Of a stretch of 64,000 nucleotides of DNA, positions 17,701 to 26,656 are shown in pieces. Numbering within the stretch: position 1 is the first letter of the stretch; every line of letters starts with the position of its first letter. The position numbers were made by a program, and so were the translations under genes. The stretch comes from Pseudomonas putida W15Oct28 (lineage in GTDB: Bacteria; Pseudomonadota; Gammaproteobacteria; Pseudomonadales; Pseudomonadaceae): NCBI RefSeq assembly GCF_000708715.2, contig NZ_JENB01000012.1, positions 97,877 through 161,876 of the forward strand, read 5' to 3'. Under the pieces are notes generated by a model, which was not told where the DNA came from, did not search any database, and was given only the letters and a program-made list of their open reading frames with translations.

Positions 17701-17718
17701 GGGCGCCTTTCGGCGCCC
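17701..17718 (+). terminator. GC-rich hairpin after the exporter operon
   Basis: GGGCGCC-TTTC-GGCGCCC, a 7-bp perfect stem 53 bp after the yhhJ stop. There is no clear T-run on the plus strand, so this is a likely but not ideal terminator. The remaining 170 bp to the next gene show nothing I can identify. Confidence 0.5.
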
Positions 17719-17889
17719 TAATCACAGACAGGTGGGCTTGTCATCGCCATATACCTGCCCGGCTCTGTAATAGCTGGTTGACCCAGGATCCACAGAGTCT
17801 CGCAAGTCCCTCACGGGAACAGAGCGATTATTGCGCATCGAGCACACCACCGACAACTGCAGCAGAGATGGGCCTCATAAGGTTTCAGC

Positions 17890-18294
17890 TCACTGCACGA
17901 TCAGGTTGTTGAACAGCAGGTCCTCGACGATCGGCTTGCCCTCTTCCGCCTCCAGCACCTGCTGCACCTGCTTCAGCGCCTCTTGGCGAAGGTGTTCCTT
18001 GGCTTCGACGTTGCTCATGCTGTCCACGGTCTGCTGGGTGAACAGGGCCACCAGCTGATTGCGGATCAGCGGTTCGTGGTGCTTCACCGCCTTGGCCGCT
18101 TCGTCACCGGTCACGCGCAGGGCCACGTCGGCCTTGTACACACGCAGCCGCGGGCCGCCGTCGAGGGCATAGTTGCCGACAAAGGGCGGGCTCAGGCTGA
18201 TGTAGGCGACCTTGGGCGCCCCTTCCTTGGCTTCCTCGGCCATGGCCGCAGCTGGCAGCAGCAGCGCCAGTACCATCAAGATCCACGCTTTCAA
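17890..18294 (-). CDS. Stand-alone FliL-family protein
   Basis: 134-residue protein related to flagellar basal-body protein FliL (PF03748-like). It starts at TTG 18294 with GAGGAG seven bases upstream. A signal-like hydrophobic N terminus (AWILMVLALLLPAAAMAEE) precedes a domain containing YISLSPPFVGNYALDGGPRLRVYKADVALRV, the usual FliL core. The predicted cleavage site after AMA suggests secretion rather than the single-pass anchor of true FliL. There are no flagellar genes nearby. It is probably one of the FliL-like paralogues common in Pseudomonas; function unknown. Confidence 0.82.
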   Translation of the reverse strand: MKAWILMVLALLLPAAAMAEEAKEGAPKVAYISLSPPFVGNYALDGGPRLRVYKADVALRVTGDEAAKAVKHHEPLIRNQLVALFTQQTVDSMSNVEAKEHLRQEALKQVQQVLEAEEGKPIVEDLLFNNLIVQ

Positions 18295-18451
18295 GAATTC
18301 GCTCCTCAATACAGTTGGCGCCAGCTTACCCAGCACGCCGCTCAAACCCAAGCCCGGGCTTATGCCGGCCCATCAGGGCGGGCCATGCTCGTTGACCCGG
18401 CAAGCGGCCCTCCTACACTTATCGGCCACTACCCGCAAAGGAATAGCCCCG

Positions 18452-19429
18452 ATGAAAGCTGTGTTGTGCAAGACCCTGGGTCCGGCGCGCGATCTGGTAC
18501 TGGAAGACGTGGCCAGCCCGCAGCCCAAGAAAAACGAGATCCTGCTGGATGTGCAGGCCGCCGGTGTCAATTTCCCCGACACCCTGATCATCGAAGGCAA
18601 ATACCAGTTCCAGCCACCGCTGCCGTTCTCACCCGGCGGCGAAGCTGCGGGCGTGGTGGCCGCGGTCGGGGAAAAAGCCGGCGCGTTCAAGGTCGGCGAC
18701 CGGGTCATGGCACTCACCGGCTGGGGTGCGTTCGCCGAGCAGGTGGCGGTGCCGTTCTACAACGTGCTGCCGATCCCGGCGAGCATGGACTTCACCACTG
18801 CTGCGGCGTTTGGCATGACCTACGGCACGTCGATGCACGCCTTGCGTCAGCGCGGGCAGTTGCAAGCAGGCGAGACATTGCTGGTGCTGGGCGCCTCCGG
18901 TGGGGTCGGGCTGGCGGCGGTGGAGATTGGCAAGGCCATGGGCGCGCGGGTGATCGCAGCGGCCAGCAGTGCCGAGAAACTGGCCGTGGCCAAGGCGGCC
19001 GGGGCAGATGAGCTGATCGACTACAGCAAGGCCAGCCTGCGCGAAGAAATCAAGCGCCTGACCGGTGGCCAGGGCGTGGACGTCATTTACGACCCAGTGG
19101 GTGGCGAGCTGTTCGAACAGGCCGTGCGCGGGCTGGCCTGGAATGGCCGGCTGCTGGTGGTGGGCTTTGCCAGCGGCAGCATTCCACAGCTGGCGACCAA
19201 CCTGGTGCTGCTCAAGGGCGCCGCGGTGCTGGGGGTGTTCTGGGGAGCATTTGCCCAGCGCCAGCCGGAAGACAATGCGGCAAACTTCAAGCAGCTGTTT
19301 GCCTGGCATGCCGAGGGCAAGGTGAAACCGCTGGTGTCGCAGACTTATCCACTGGCCGAGGCCGGGGCTGCCATCGAGAAGATGGGGCAGCGGCAGGCTG
19401 TGGGTAAGTTGGTCGTGCAGATGCATTGA
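18452..19429 (+). CDS. NADPH:quinone oxidoreductase family protein (MDR zinc-independent)
   Basis: 325-residue medium-chain dehydrogenase/reductase of the zeta-crystallin-like quinone oxidoreductase group. The start is ATG 18452 (MKAVLCKTLGPARDLVLEDV). It has the MDR N-terminal fold with AAGVNFPDTLIIEGKYQ and the cofactor-binding glycine motif VLGASGGVGLAAVEIGKAMG, and it lacks the structural-zinc cysteines of alcohol dehydrogenases. It probably reduces quinones or enoyl compounds with NADPH; the physiological substrate is unknown. It is divergent from the FliL-like gene. Confidence 0.9.
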   Translation: MKAVLCKTLGPARDLVLEDVASPQPKKNEILLDVQAAGVNFPDTLIIEGKYQFQPPLPFSPGGEAAGVVAAVGEKAGAFKVGDRVMALTGWGAFAEQVAVPFYNVLPIPASMDFTTAAAFGMTYGTSMHALRQRGQLQAGETLLVLGASGGVGLAAVEIGKAMGARVIAAASSAEKLAVAKAAGADELIDYSKASLREEIKRLTGGQGVDVIYDPVGGELFEQAVRGLAWNGRLLVVGFASGSIPQLATNLVLLKGAAVLGVFWGAFAQRQPEDNAANFKQLFAWHAEGKVKPLVSQTYPLAEAGAAIEKMGQRQAVGKLVVQMH

Positions 19430-19433
19430 TAAT

Positions 19434-19541
19434 TCGGGGCTGCTTTGCAGCCCTATCGCGACACAAGGCCGCTCCTACAGGGATTTGCGTTCCCTTGTAG
19501 GAGCGGCCTTGTGTCGCGATGGGCCGCACAGCGGCCCCAAA
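19434..19541. repeat. REP pair, tGTCGCGA family
   Basis: Inverted copies ending in CGACACAAGGCCGCTCCTAC and its complement, between two convergent genes. Confidence 0.88.
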
Positions 19542-19544
19542 AAC

Positions 19545-20195
19545 TCAGACTTCACGCAGGTTGTGGCACCGCCTGAACCGCGCCTCAAGGTTGCGATCCG
19601 GCATCTGGTGGCTGCGCAATGCATTCAAGGTCTGCTCGACATAGTCCCGCGTGGTGCCATAGCGCCCCTTGGCACTGGCCAGGATCTGGCTGAGCAGCGT
19701 GTCCGGCAGGTTCCCGGCATAGCACGGCAAATGGCGCTCCAGCACAAAGCCCAAGGCCTGCACCTTGCTGCCATCGCTCAGCCGGCAGCTAAGCCAGTGC
19801 GGCCGGTAGGCCGGGTACGGCATCTCCCGCTGCCACAGGGCCATCAGCGAGTCATCCAGGCTGCTTTCATCCAGTCGATAGGCAAAGCCGCTGCAGGAGC
19901 CACCACGGTCCAGGCCGAACACCAGCCCAGGGGTTTCCGGTGTGCCACGGTGTTCATGCGACCACAGGTACAAGCCCCGGTGATAACCATGCACCCGCGC
20001 GCGCTGGCGCTCCACCGAACTGCACTCCGGGCGCCAGATCAAGGAGCCATAAGCGAACAGCCACACGGGCCCGCCCTGATGCCGAGACATGGTCGTCTTC
20101 ATGGAGTTGAACAACTGGTCGCGAGTATGTTGCTGACCGAAGTCGAGTGCCGGAGGGTATGAAACTTCCCAAGACATACTTTCAAGTGCCGACAT
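19545..20195 (-). CDS. ChaC-like gamma-glutamylcyclotransferase
   Basis: 216-residue protein of the ChaC family, which cleaves glutathione to 5-oxoproline and Cys-Gly. The substrate loop WLFAYGSLIWRPE carries the YGSL motif, and the catalytic glutamate is in the region around RLDESSLDDSLMALWQREM. Residues 1-40 are a less conserved extension; ATG 20195 is chosen but an internal ATG (MSWEV, residue 7) is possible. It is convergent with the quinone oxidoreductase gene across a REP pair. Confidence 0.9.
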   Translation of the reverse strand: MSALESMSWEVSYPPALDFGQQHTRDQLFNSMKTTMSRHQGGPVWLFAYGSLIWRPECSSVERQRARVHGYHRGLYLWSHEHRGTPETPGLVFGLDRGGSCSGFAYRLDESSLDDSLMALWQREMPYPAYRPHWLSCRLSDGSKVQALGFVLERHLPCYAGNLPDTLLSQILASAKGRYGTTRDYVEQTLNALRSHQMPDRNLEARFRRCHNLREV

Positions 20196-20392
20196 AAGCT
20201 GCCGCCATTATCCCTATGAACTACGGATGTAGCGAGATTCGATTGTGATAAGGCCACAAGCCTCTGTAGCAAGGGCCCTTGCAGTAACCATAGGCCAGAA
20301 TTGCAGGAATACTCAAGCCCTCGCGGCAGAGTTTCATGCGCGGTTCCGACGACTGGGAAGTACTGTGTCGGCAACTCAGAAAGTTATTAGCC

Positions 20393-20415
20393 AAGGCGGT
20401 AAAAATTACCGCCTT
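20393..20415 (-). terminator. Long perfect stem-loop after the ferredoxin-reductase gene
   Basis: AAGGCGGTAA, AAA, TTACCGCCTT: a 10-bp perfect stem with a 3-nt loop, 27 bp beyond the reductase stop. There is no T-run after the stem on either strand, so it may be a terminator aided by Rho, an mRNA 3' end or an operator. The rest of the 20196-20441 gap shows nothing else identifiable. Confidence 0.45.
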
Positions 20416-20441
20416 ATACCCACTCGTTCAAACTTCGGTTA

Positions 20442-21410
20442 TTAACCGCGTGGCGCGTAGGCAAACACATCCGCACGCATGCGGTGTGCATCCATGCCGG
20501 CTTCGACCAGGGCGTCGAGGGTGGCATAGATCATGTTCGGTGAACCGCTGGCATACACATGCACGGTATTGAGGTCGGCGATGTCTTCGCAGACCGCTTC
20601 ATGCAGCATGCCGCAGCGGCCCTCCCAGCCGCACAGGTCGCTGACGACCTGGTGCAGGAACAGGTTGGGCAGCTGCTGCCATTCGTCCCAGTGCTCGATC
20701 TGGTAGAAGTCTTCGGGCCGGCGCACGCCCCAATACAGGTGTACCGGGTGCTTGAAGCCGTTGGCGCGGCAATGCTCGAGCAGGCTGTGCATCTGGCCCA
20801 TGCCGGTGCCGGCGGCAATCAGCACCAGCGGCCCGTCAGGCAGCTCGGCCAGGTGGGTGTCGCCAAACGGCATTTCGATGCGTGCCAAGCCATCACGCTT
20901 CAGTTGGTCGATCAGTTGCAATGCACTGGGCTCACGCGCCAGTACGTGCAGCTCCAGCTCACGCCCGGCGTGGGGTGCGGAGGCCAGCGAGAACGCGGCC
21001 TGTTTGCCGCCCTCACGCTCGATCATCAGGTACTGCCCGGCGTGATAGCGCGGTAGCTTGCCGGCCGGCGCGCGCAAACGCACCCGCCAGACGTCGCCAC
21101 CAACGTCGACGCATTCACTGACGCTGCACGCCAGCTTGCGCACCGGCAGCTCGCCCAAGGCGAGCACACCATCCCAGAGCAACACACAGTCCTCCAGCGG
21201 TTCGGCAATGCAGGTAAACAGCTCGCCATGGTCGCGGACTTCGCCGTCCTGGCGTACCCGGCCTTCGACCAACAACGCGGCGCAGACATGGCAATTGCCA
21301 TTGCGGCAGCTATTCGGGCAGTCATAGCCCAACCGCCGCGCTCCATCCAGGATCCGTTCCCCGGGTTCGAGCGCCAGCACCGCCCCGGACGGCTGCAACG
21401 TTACCTGCAT
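20442..21410 (-). CDS. Ferredoxin-reductase-type NAD(P)H-flavin reductase with N-terminal 2Fe-2S domain
   Basis: 322-residue electron-transfer protein. The N-terminal plant-type 2Fe-2S domain has cysteines C35, C40, C43 and C67 (CRNGNCHVC then FTC). It is followed by an FAD barrel with RYHAGQYLMIER and a C-terminal NAD(P)H domain (PLVLIAAGTGMGQMHSLLEH). The architecture matches CDP-6-deoxy-glucoseen reductase-like and phenol hydroxylase reductase-like proteins. The ATG overlaps the ubiD stop by one base (TGATG), so translation is coupled. E. coli has fre, a flavin reductase of the same superfamily, after ubiD. Supplying reduced flavin to the prenyl-FMN/UbiD system is a reasonable inference. 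Confidence 0.87.
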   Translation of the reverse strand: MQVTLQPSGAVLALEPGERILDGARRLGYDCPNSCRNGNCHVCAALLVEGRVRQDGEVRDHGELFTCIAEPLEDCVLLWDGVLALGELPVRKLACSVSECVDVGGDVWRVRLRAPAGKLPRYHAGQYLMIEREGGKQAAFSLASAPHAGRELELHVLAREPSALQLIDQLKRDGLARIEMPFGDTHLAELPDGPLVLIAAGTGMGQMHSLLEHCRANGFKHPVHLYWGVRRPEDFYQIEHWDEWQQLPNLFLHQVVSDLCGWEGRCGMLHEAVCEDIADLNTVHVYASGSPNMIYATLDALVEAGMDAHRMRADVFAYAPRG

Positions 21411-22876
21411 CAATCTATTCCCAACTGATCCCACAGCTCATCGATACGGCGGGTGACGGCTTCGTCCTTGACGATGACCCGTCCCCATTCGCGTGTAGTC
21501 TCGCCCGGCCACTTGTGCGTGGCGTCCAGGCCCATCTTCGACCCCAGCCCCGATACCGGCGACGCGAAGTCCAGGTAGTCGATCGGCGTGTTGTCGATCA
21601 TTACCGTATCACGCTTGGGGTCCATGCGCGTGGTGATGGCCCAGATCACATCGTTCCAGTCACGGGCGTTGATATCGTCATCGGTGACAATAACGAACTT
21701 GGTGTACATGAACTGTCGCAGAAACGACCACACACCTAGCATCACGCGCTTGGCATGGCCGGGGTACTGCTTTTTCATGGTCACCACCGCCATGCGGTAC
21801 GAGCAGCCTTCCGGCGGCAGGTAGAAGTCGGTGATTTCCGGGAACTGCTTCTGCAGGATCGGCACGAACACTTCGTTCAGTGCCACACCGAGAATCGCCG
21901 GCTCATCTGGCGGGCGGCCGGTGTAGGTACTGTGGTAGATCGGCTTGTGCCGGTGGGTGATGCGCTCGACGGTGAACACGGGGAAGCTGTCCACTTCGTT
22001 GTAGTAGCCGGTGTGGTCGCCATACGGGCCTTCCGGAGCCATTTCGCCCGGGTGGATCACGCCTTCCAGGATGATCTCGGCGGTGGCCGGTACCTGCAGG
22101 TTGCTGCCACGGCACTTGACCAGCTCGGTGCGATTGCCGCGCAGCAGGCCGGCGAAGGCATATTCGGAAAGGGTGTCCGGCACCGGGGTCACGGCGCCGA
22201 GGATGGTCGCCGGGTCCGCACCCAGGGCCACGGCGACCGGGAACGGCTGACCGGGGTGCTTCTCGCACCACTCACGGTAGTCGAGGGCGCCGCCACGGTG
22301 GCTCAGCCAGCGCATGATGACCTTGTTGCGGCCGATGACCTGCTGGCGGTAGATGCCCAGGTTCTGGCGGTCCTTGTTCGGGCCGCGGGTAACGGTAAGG
22401 CCCCAGGTGATCAGCGGCGCCACGTCGCCTGGCCAGCAGTGCTGGATCGGCAGTGCGCCGAGGTCGACATCGTCACCCTCGACCACCACTTCCTGGCACA
22501 CCGCGTCCTTGACCACCTTCGGCGCCATCGACACGACCTTCTTGAAGATCGGCAGCTTGGACCAGGCGTCCTTCAGGCCCTTCGGAGGCTCTGGCTCCTT
22601 GAGGAAGGCCAGCAGCTTGCCGATTTCGCGCAGTTCTTCGACCGACTCGGCGCCCATGCCCATGGCCACGCGCTCTGGCGTGCCGAACAGGTTACCAAGC
22701 ACCGGAATATCGAAGCCGGTGGGCTTTTCGAACAGCAACGCCGGGCCTTTGGCACGCAGGGTGCGGTCGCACACCTCGGTCATTTCCAGGACAGGGGAGA
22801 TCGGAACCTGGATGCGCTTGAGTTCGCCGCGCTGCTCCAGGCCACGGATGAAGTCGCGCAAGTCGCGATACTGCAT
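21410..22876 (-). CDS. ubiD: 3-octaprenyl-4-hydroxybenzoate carboxy-lyase UbiD
   Basis: 488-residue prenylated-FMN-dependent decarboxylase of ubiquinone synthesis, which decarboxylates polyprenyl-4-hydroxybenzoate. The start is ATG 22876 ([20 protein letters not shown]) with GAGG upstream, giving the family length. Typical segments are [41 protein letters not shown] with the Mn/prFMN-binding and catalytic Glu region, and [24 protein letters not shown] sequence near residue 400. It is cotranslated with the ferredoxin-type reductase downstream. ubiX is not in the window. Confidence 0.97.
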   Translation of the reverse strand: MQYRDLRDFIRGLEQRGELKRIQVPISPVLEMTEVCDRTLRAKGPALLFEKPTGFDIPVLGNLFGTPERVAMGMGAESVEELREIGKLLAFLKEPEPPKGLKDAWSKLPIFKKVVSMAPKVVKDAVCQEVVVEGDDVDLGALPIQHCWPGDVAPLITWGLTVTRGPNKDRQNLGIYRQQVIGRNKVIMRWLSHRGGALDYREWCEKHPGQPFPVAVALGADPATILGAVTPVPDTLSEYAFAGLLRGNRTELVKCRGSNLQVPATAEIILEGVIHPGEMAPEGPYGDHTGYYNEVDSFPVFTVERITHRHKPIYHSTYTGRPPDEPAILGVALNEVFVPILQKQFPEITDFYLPPEGCSYRMAVVTMKKQYPGHAKRVMLGVWSFLRQFMYTKFVIVTDDDINARDWNDVIWAITTRMDPKRDTVMIDNTPIDYLDFASPVSGLGSKMGLDATHKWPGETTREWGRVIVKDEAVTRRIDELWDQLGID

Positions 22877-22958
22877 GCATGAGCCTCGTGTTGGCCGTAT
22901 CGGTCGGGGGTGCAGAGTGTAGCGCCGTTCGGGCATTGTTTGGGGGCAAAAATGCATT

Positions 22959-23060
22959 GGGGCCGCTTCGCAGCCCTTCGCGGGCACGCCCGCTCCCACA
23001 AGGATCGCACTGAACCTGTGGGAGCGGGCGTGCCCGCGAAGGGGCGCGAAGCGGCCCCAA
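22959..23060. repeat. REP pair, GCGGGC family
   Basis: Inverted pair between rho (3' end) and the ubiD upstream region, each copy extended by GGGGCCGCTTCGC-type arms. Confidence 0.88.
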
Positions 23061-23080
23061 TTACTGCCTGGTCGGGAAGC

Positions 23081-24340
<1,260 letters not shown>

Positions 24341-24500
24341 AAGGGGAGTGACGTAATCATGTAAGAAGGGAGAATTAAGCTTCTGGCTTAATGAGGCCGC
24401 GCCGCTAGATGGCGACAGGATCGCGTACTGATTCGAATTAGGGATGCTTCGGCGACGGCACGTAGAGGGCACTGGAAAAGCAGTGCGAGGCCGAATGTAA
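24341..24500 (-). ncRNA. Structured rho leader (Pseudomon-Rho-type cis-regulatory RNA candidate)
   Basis: The untranslated region before rho contains two clean hairpins on the minus strand: ATTAAGC with its complement around a 5-nt loop (24374-24392), and GCACTG/CAGTGC (24469-24486). A conserved RNA called Pseudomon-Rho has been reported upstream of rho in Pseudomonas, and I place it here by position; I did not run a covariance model. The region also lacks a Shine-Dalgarno before the rho ATG. Leader-mediated autoregulation, as known for E. coli rho, is plausible. Confidence 0.6.
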
Positions 24501-24535
24501 CACTTGCTTTTTTCTGCGTCTAGTGCTCTGAAAAA

Positions 24536-24565
24536 GAAAAACCCCGCATTTGCGGGGCTTTTTTT
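24536..24565 (-). terminator. Intrinsic terminator of trxA
   Basis: CCCCGCA-TT-TGCGGGG stem (24542-24557) flanked by A-rich and T-rich tracts on both sides, starting just after the trxA stop. It ends trxA transcripts before rho, so rho needs its own promoter or read-through. Confidence 0.9.
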
Positions 24566-24569
24566 CACA

Positions 24570-24899
24570 TCACAGGTGGGCGTCGAGGAACGCGGCCAGC
24601 TGCGACTTGGACAGAGCGCCAACCTTGGTGGCTTCGACGTTGCCGTTCTTGAACAGCATCAGCGTCGGGATACCACGCACGCCGTGCTTGGCTGGGGTTT
24701 CCTGGTTTTCGTCGATGTTCAGCTTGGCGACGGTCAGCTTGCCATCGTAGGTGGAAGCGATGTCGTCCAGCACTGGCGCGATCATCTTGCATGGGCCGCA
24801 CCATTCAGCCCAGTAGTCGACCAGCACCGGGCCTTGGGCTTTCAGGACTTCGGCCTCGAAGGTGGCGTCGGTGACATGTTTGATCAGATCGCTGCTCAT
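24570..24899 (-). CDS. trxA: Thioredoxin
   Basis: 109-residue thioredoxin 1. The active site [10 protein letters not shown] carries the redox cysteine pair, and the cis-proline is in [11 protein letters not shown]. The start is ATG 24899 ([20 protein letters not shown]) with TGGAGATATCC upstream; the frame is open 14 codons upstream without conservation. It is the general protein disulfide reductant of the cytoplasm. It is upstream of rho on the same strand but has its own terminator, and it is divergent from ppx. Confidence 0.98.
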   Translation of the reverse strand: MSSDLIKHVTDATFEAEVLKAQGPVLVDYWAEWCGPCKMIAPVLDDIASTYDGKLTVAKLNIDENQETPAKHGVRGIPTLMLFKNGNVEATKVGALSKSQLAAFLDAHL

Positions 24900-25017
24900 G
24901 GATATCTCCAGGGTCGTAAGCAAAAAAACGTTGCCCATCATAGCCGCACCCGCCGCCTACAGGAAGCCACGCACGATTGAGTGTAACTATAGTTGTGCAA
25001 GACCCCGCGAATCGAAA

Positions 25018-25035
25018 CTGTCATACAGCCGTCAT
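25018..25035 (+). promoter_or_regulatory. Pho box upstream of ppx
   Basis: CTGTCAT-ACAG-CCGTCAT: two 7-bp direct repeats with a 4-bp spacer, 13 of 14 repeat positions matching the PhoB consensus. It lies about 118 bp before the ppx ATG and points toward ppx. PhoB control under phosphate limitation is inferred; a good -10 at the expected distance is not evident. Confidence 0.7.
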
Positions 25036-25153
25036 AGAATCGAATGGCACATTGCCTTGCATCAAGGCCAGCACATCGGCTGCGTGTCACGCGTTGGCGC
25101 CAGCCTGCTATCGTGGCACGATTGCCGGGTTAACGACCGAGAACAACCAGATC

Positions 25154-26656
25154 ATGCCGCATACCATCGCGAAGAACCTGTCCCTGATCGCCGCCATCGA
25201 CCTTGGCTCCAACAGTTTTCACATGGTCGTGGCCAAGGCCCACCATACCGAAATCCGCATCCTCGAGCGGCTCGGCGAGAAGGTTCAGCTTGCCGCCGGC
25301 ATCGACGAAGACCGCAAACTCAGTGAAGAGGCAATGGAACGAGGCCTGGATTGCCTCAAGCGCTTTTCTCAGCTGATCAACGGCATGCCCGCAGGCTCCG
25401 TGCGTATCGTCGGTACCAACGCCTTGCGCGAAGCGCGCAACCGTAACGAATTCATCCAGCGCGCCGAAGCCATCCTCGGCCACCCGGTGGAGGTCATCTC
25501 CGGCCGTGAAGAGGCGCGCCTGATCTACCTGGGCGTTTCGCACACCCTGGCCGACACCCCCGGCAAACGCCTGGTGGCCGACATTGGCGGCGGCAGTACC
25601 GAGTTCATCATCGGCCAGCGCTTCGAGCCGCTGCTGCGCGAAAGCCTGCAGATGGGCTGCGTCAGCTTCACCCAGCGCTACTTCCGCGACGGCAAGATCA
25701 CCCCGGCCCGCTACGCCCAGGCCTACACGGCCGCGCGCCTGGAGCTGATGAGCATCGAGCATGCCCTGCATCGCCTGACCTGGGACGAGGCCATCGGCTC
25801 GTCTGGCACCATCCGCGCCATCGGCGCGGCCATCAAGGCCGGCGGCCTGGGCAATGGCGAGGTCAACGCCGAGGGCCTGGCCTGGGTCAAGCGCAAGTTG
25901 TTCAAGCTGGGTGAAGTCGACAAGATCGACTTCGACGGCATCAAGCCGGACCGCCGCACCATCTTCCCGGCGGGCATGGCCATTCTCGAAGCGATTTTCG
26001 ACGCGCTGGAACTGCAGCGCATGGACCACTGTGACGGCGCGCTGCGCGAAGGTGTGCTGTTCGACCTGCTCGGCCGCCACCACCACGAAGACGTGCGCGA
26101 ACGCACCCTCAACTCGTTGATGGAGCGTTACCACGTGGACCAGGGCCAGGCAGCGCGCGTCGAGCGCAAGGCACTGCACGCGTTCGACCAGGTGGCCGAC
26201 GCATGGCAGCTAAAAGATGGAAACTGGCGCGATCTGCTGGGATGGGCGGCAAAAGTGCACGAAGTAGGCCTGGATATCGCCCACTATCATTATCACAAGC
26301 ACGGCGCCTACCTGATCGAGCACTCCGACCTCTCGGGCTTCTCCCGCGAGGACCAGCAGATGATGGCCTTGCTGGTGCGCGGCCATCGCCGCAACATCCC
26401 CAAGGACAAGTTCGCCGAGTTCGGCGATGAAGGCGTACAGCTGATCCGCCTGTGCGTACTGCTGCGCTTCGCTATCTTGTTCCACCACATTCGCGGCACC
26501 CAGCAGATGCCAAAAGTGAGCCTCAAAGCCGGGGACAACAGCCTGGATGTGGCCTTCCCTGAAGGCTGGCTGGAACAGAACCAGCTGACCCAGGCCGACT
26601 TCGCCAACGAGGCGGAGTGGCTGGCCCGGGTCGGCTTCGTCCTCAGCGTACGTTGA
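25154..26656 (+). CDS. ppx: Exopolyphosphatase
   Basis: 500-residue exopolyphosphatase of the Ppx/GppA family, which removes terminal phosphates from polyphosphate. The start is ATG 25154 ([20 protein letters not shown]). The ASKHA-fold ATPase motifs are present: phosphate-1 [16 protein letters not shown], catalytic EARLIYLGV with Glu, phosphate-2 [13 protein letters not shown] and GSSGTIRAI. The C-terminal half is an HD-like helical domain ([24 protein letters not shown]). It is convergent with ppk, and the two stop codons overlap within a 22-bp near-palindrome. Confidence 0.97.
   Translation: MPHTIAKNLSLIAAIDLGSNSFHMVVAKAHHTEIRILERLGEKVQLAAGIDEDRKLSEEAMERGLDCLKRFSQLINGMPAGSVRIVGTNALREARNRNEFIQRAEAILGHPVEVISGREEARLIYLGVSHTLADTPGKRLVADIGGGSTEFIIGQRFEPLLRESLQMGCVSFTQRYFRDGKITPARYAQAYTAARLELMSIEHALHRLTWDEAIGSSGTIRAIGAAIKAGGLGNGEVNAEGLAWVKRKLFKLGEVDKIDFDGIKPDRRTIFPAGMAILEAIFDALELQRMDHCDGALREGVLFDLLGRHHHEDVRERTLNSLMERYHVDQGQAARVERKALHAFDQVADAWQLKDGNWRDLLGWAAKVHEVGLDIAHYHYHKHGAYLIEHSDLSGFSREDQQMMALLVRGHRRNIPKDKFAEFGDEGVQLIRLCVLLRFAILFHHIRGTQQMPKVSLKAGDNSLDVAFPEGWLEQNQLTQADFANEAEWLARVGFVLSVR

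Noticed and set aside
24341..24622. N-terminal extension of Rho upstream of ATG 24340
   Set aside because: The extension has no conservation and contains the leader hairpins and the trxA terminator; family alignment from memory places the start at MNLTEL.
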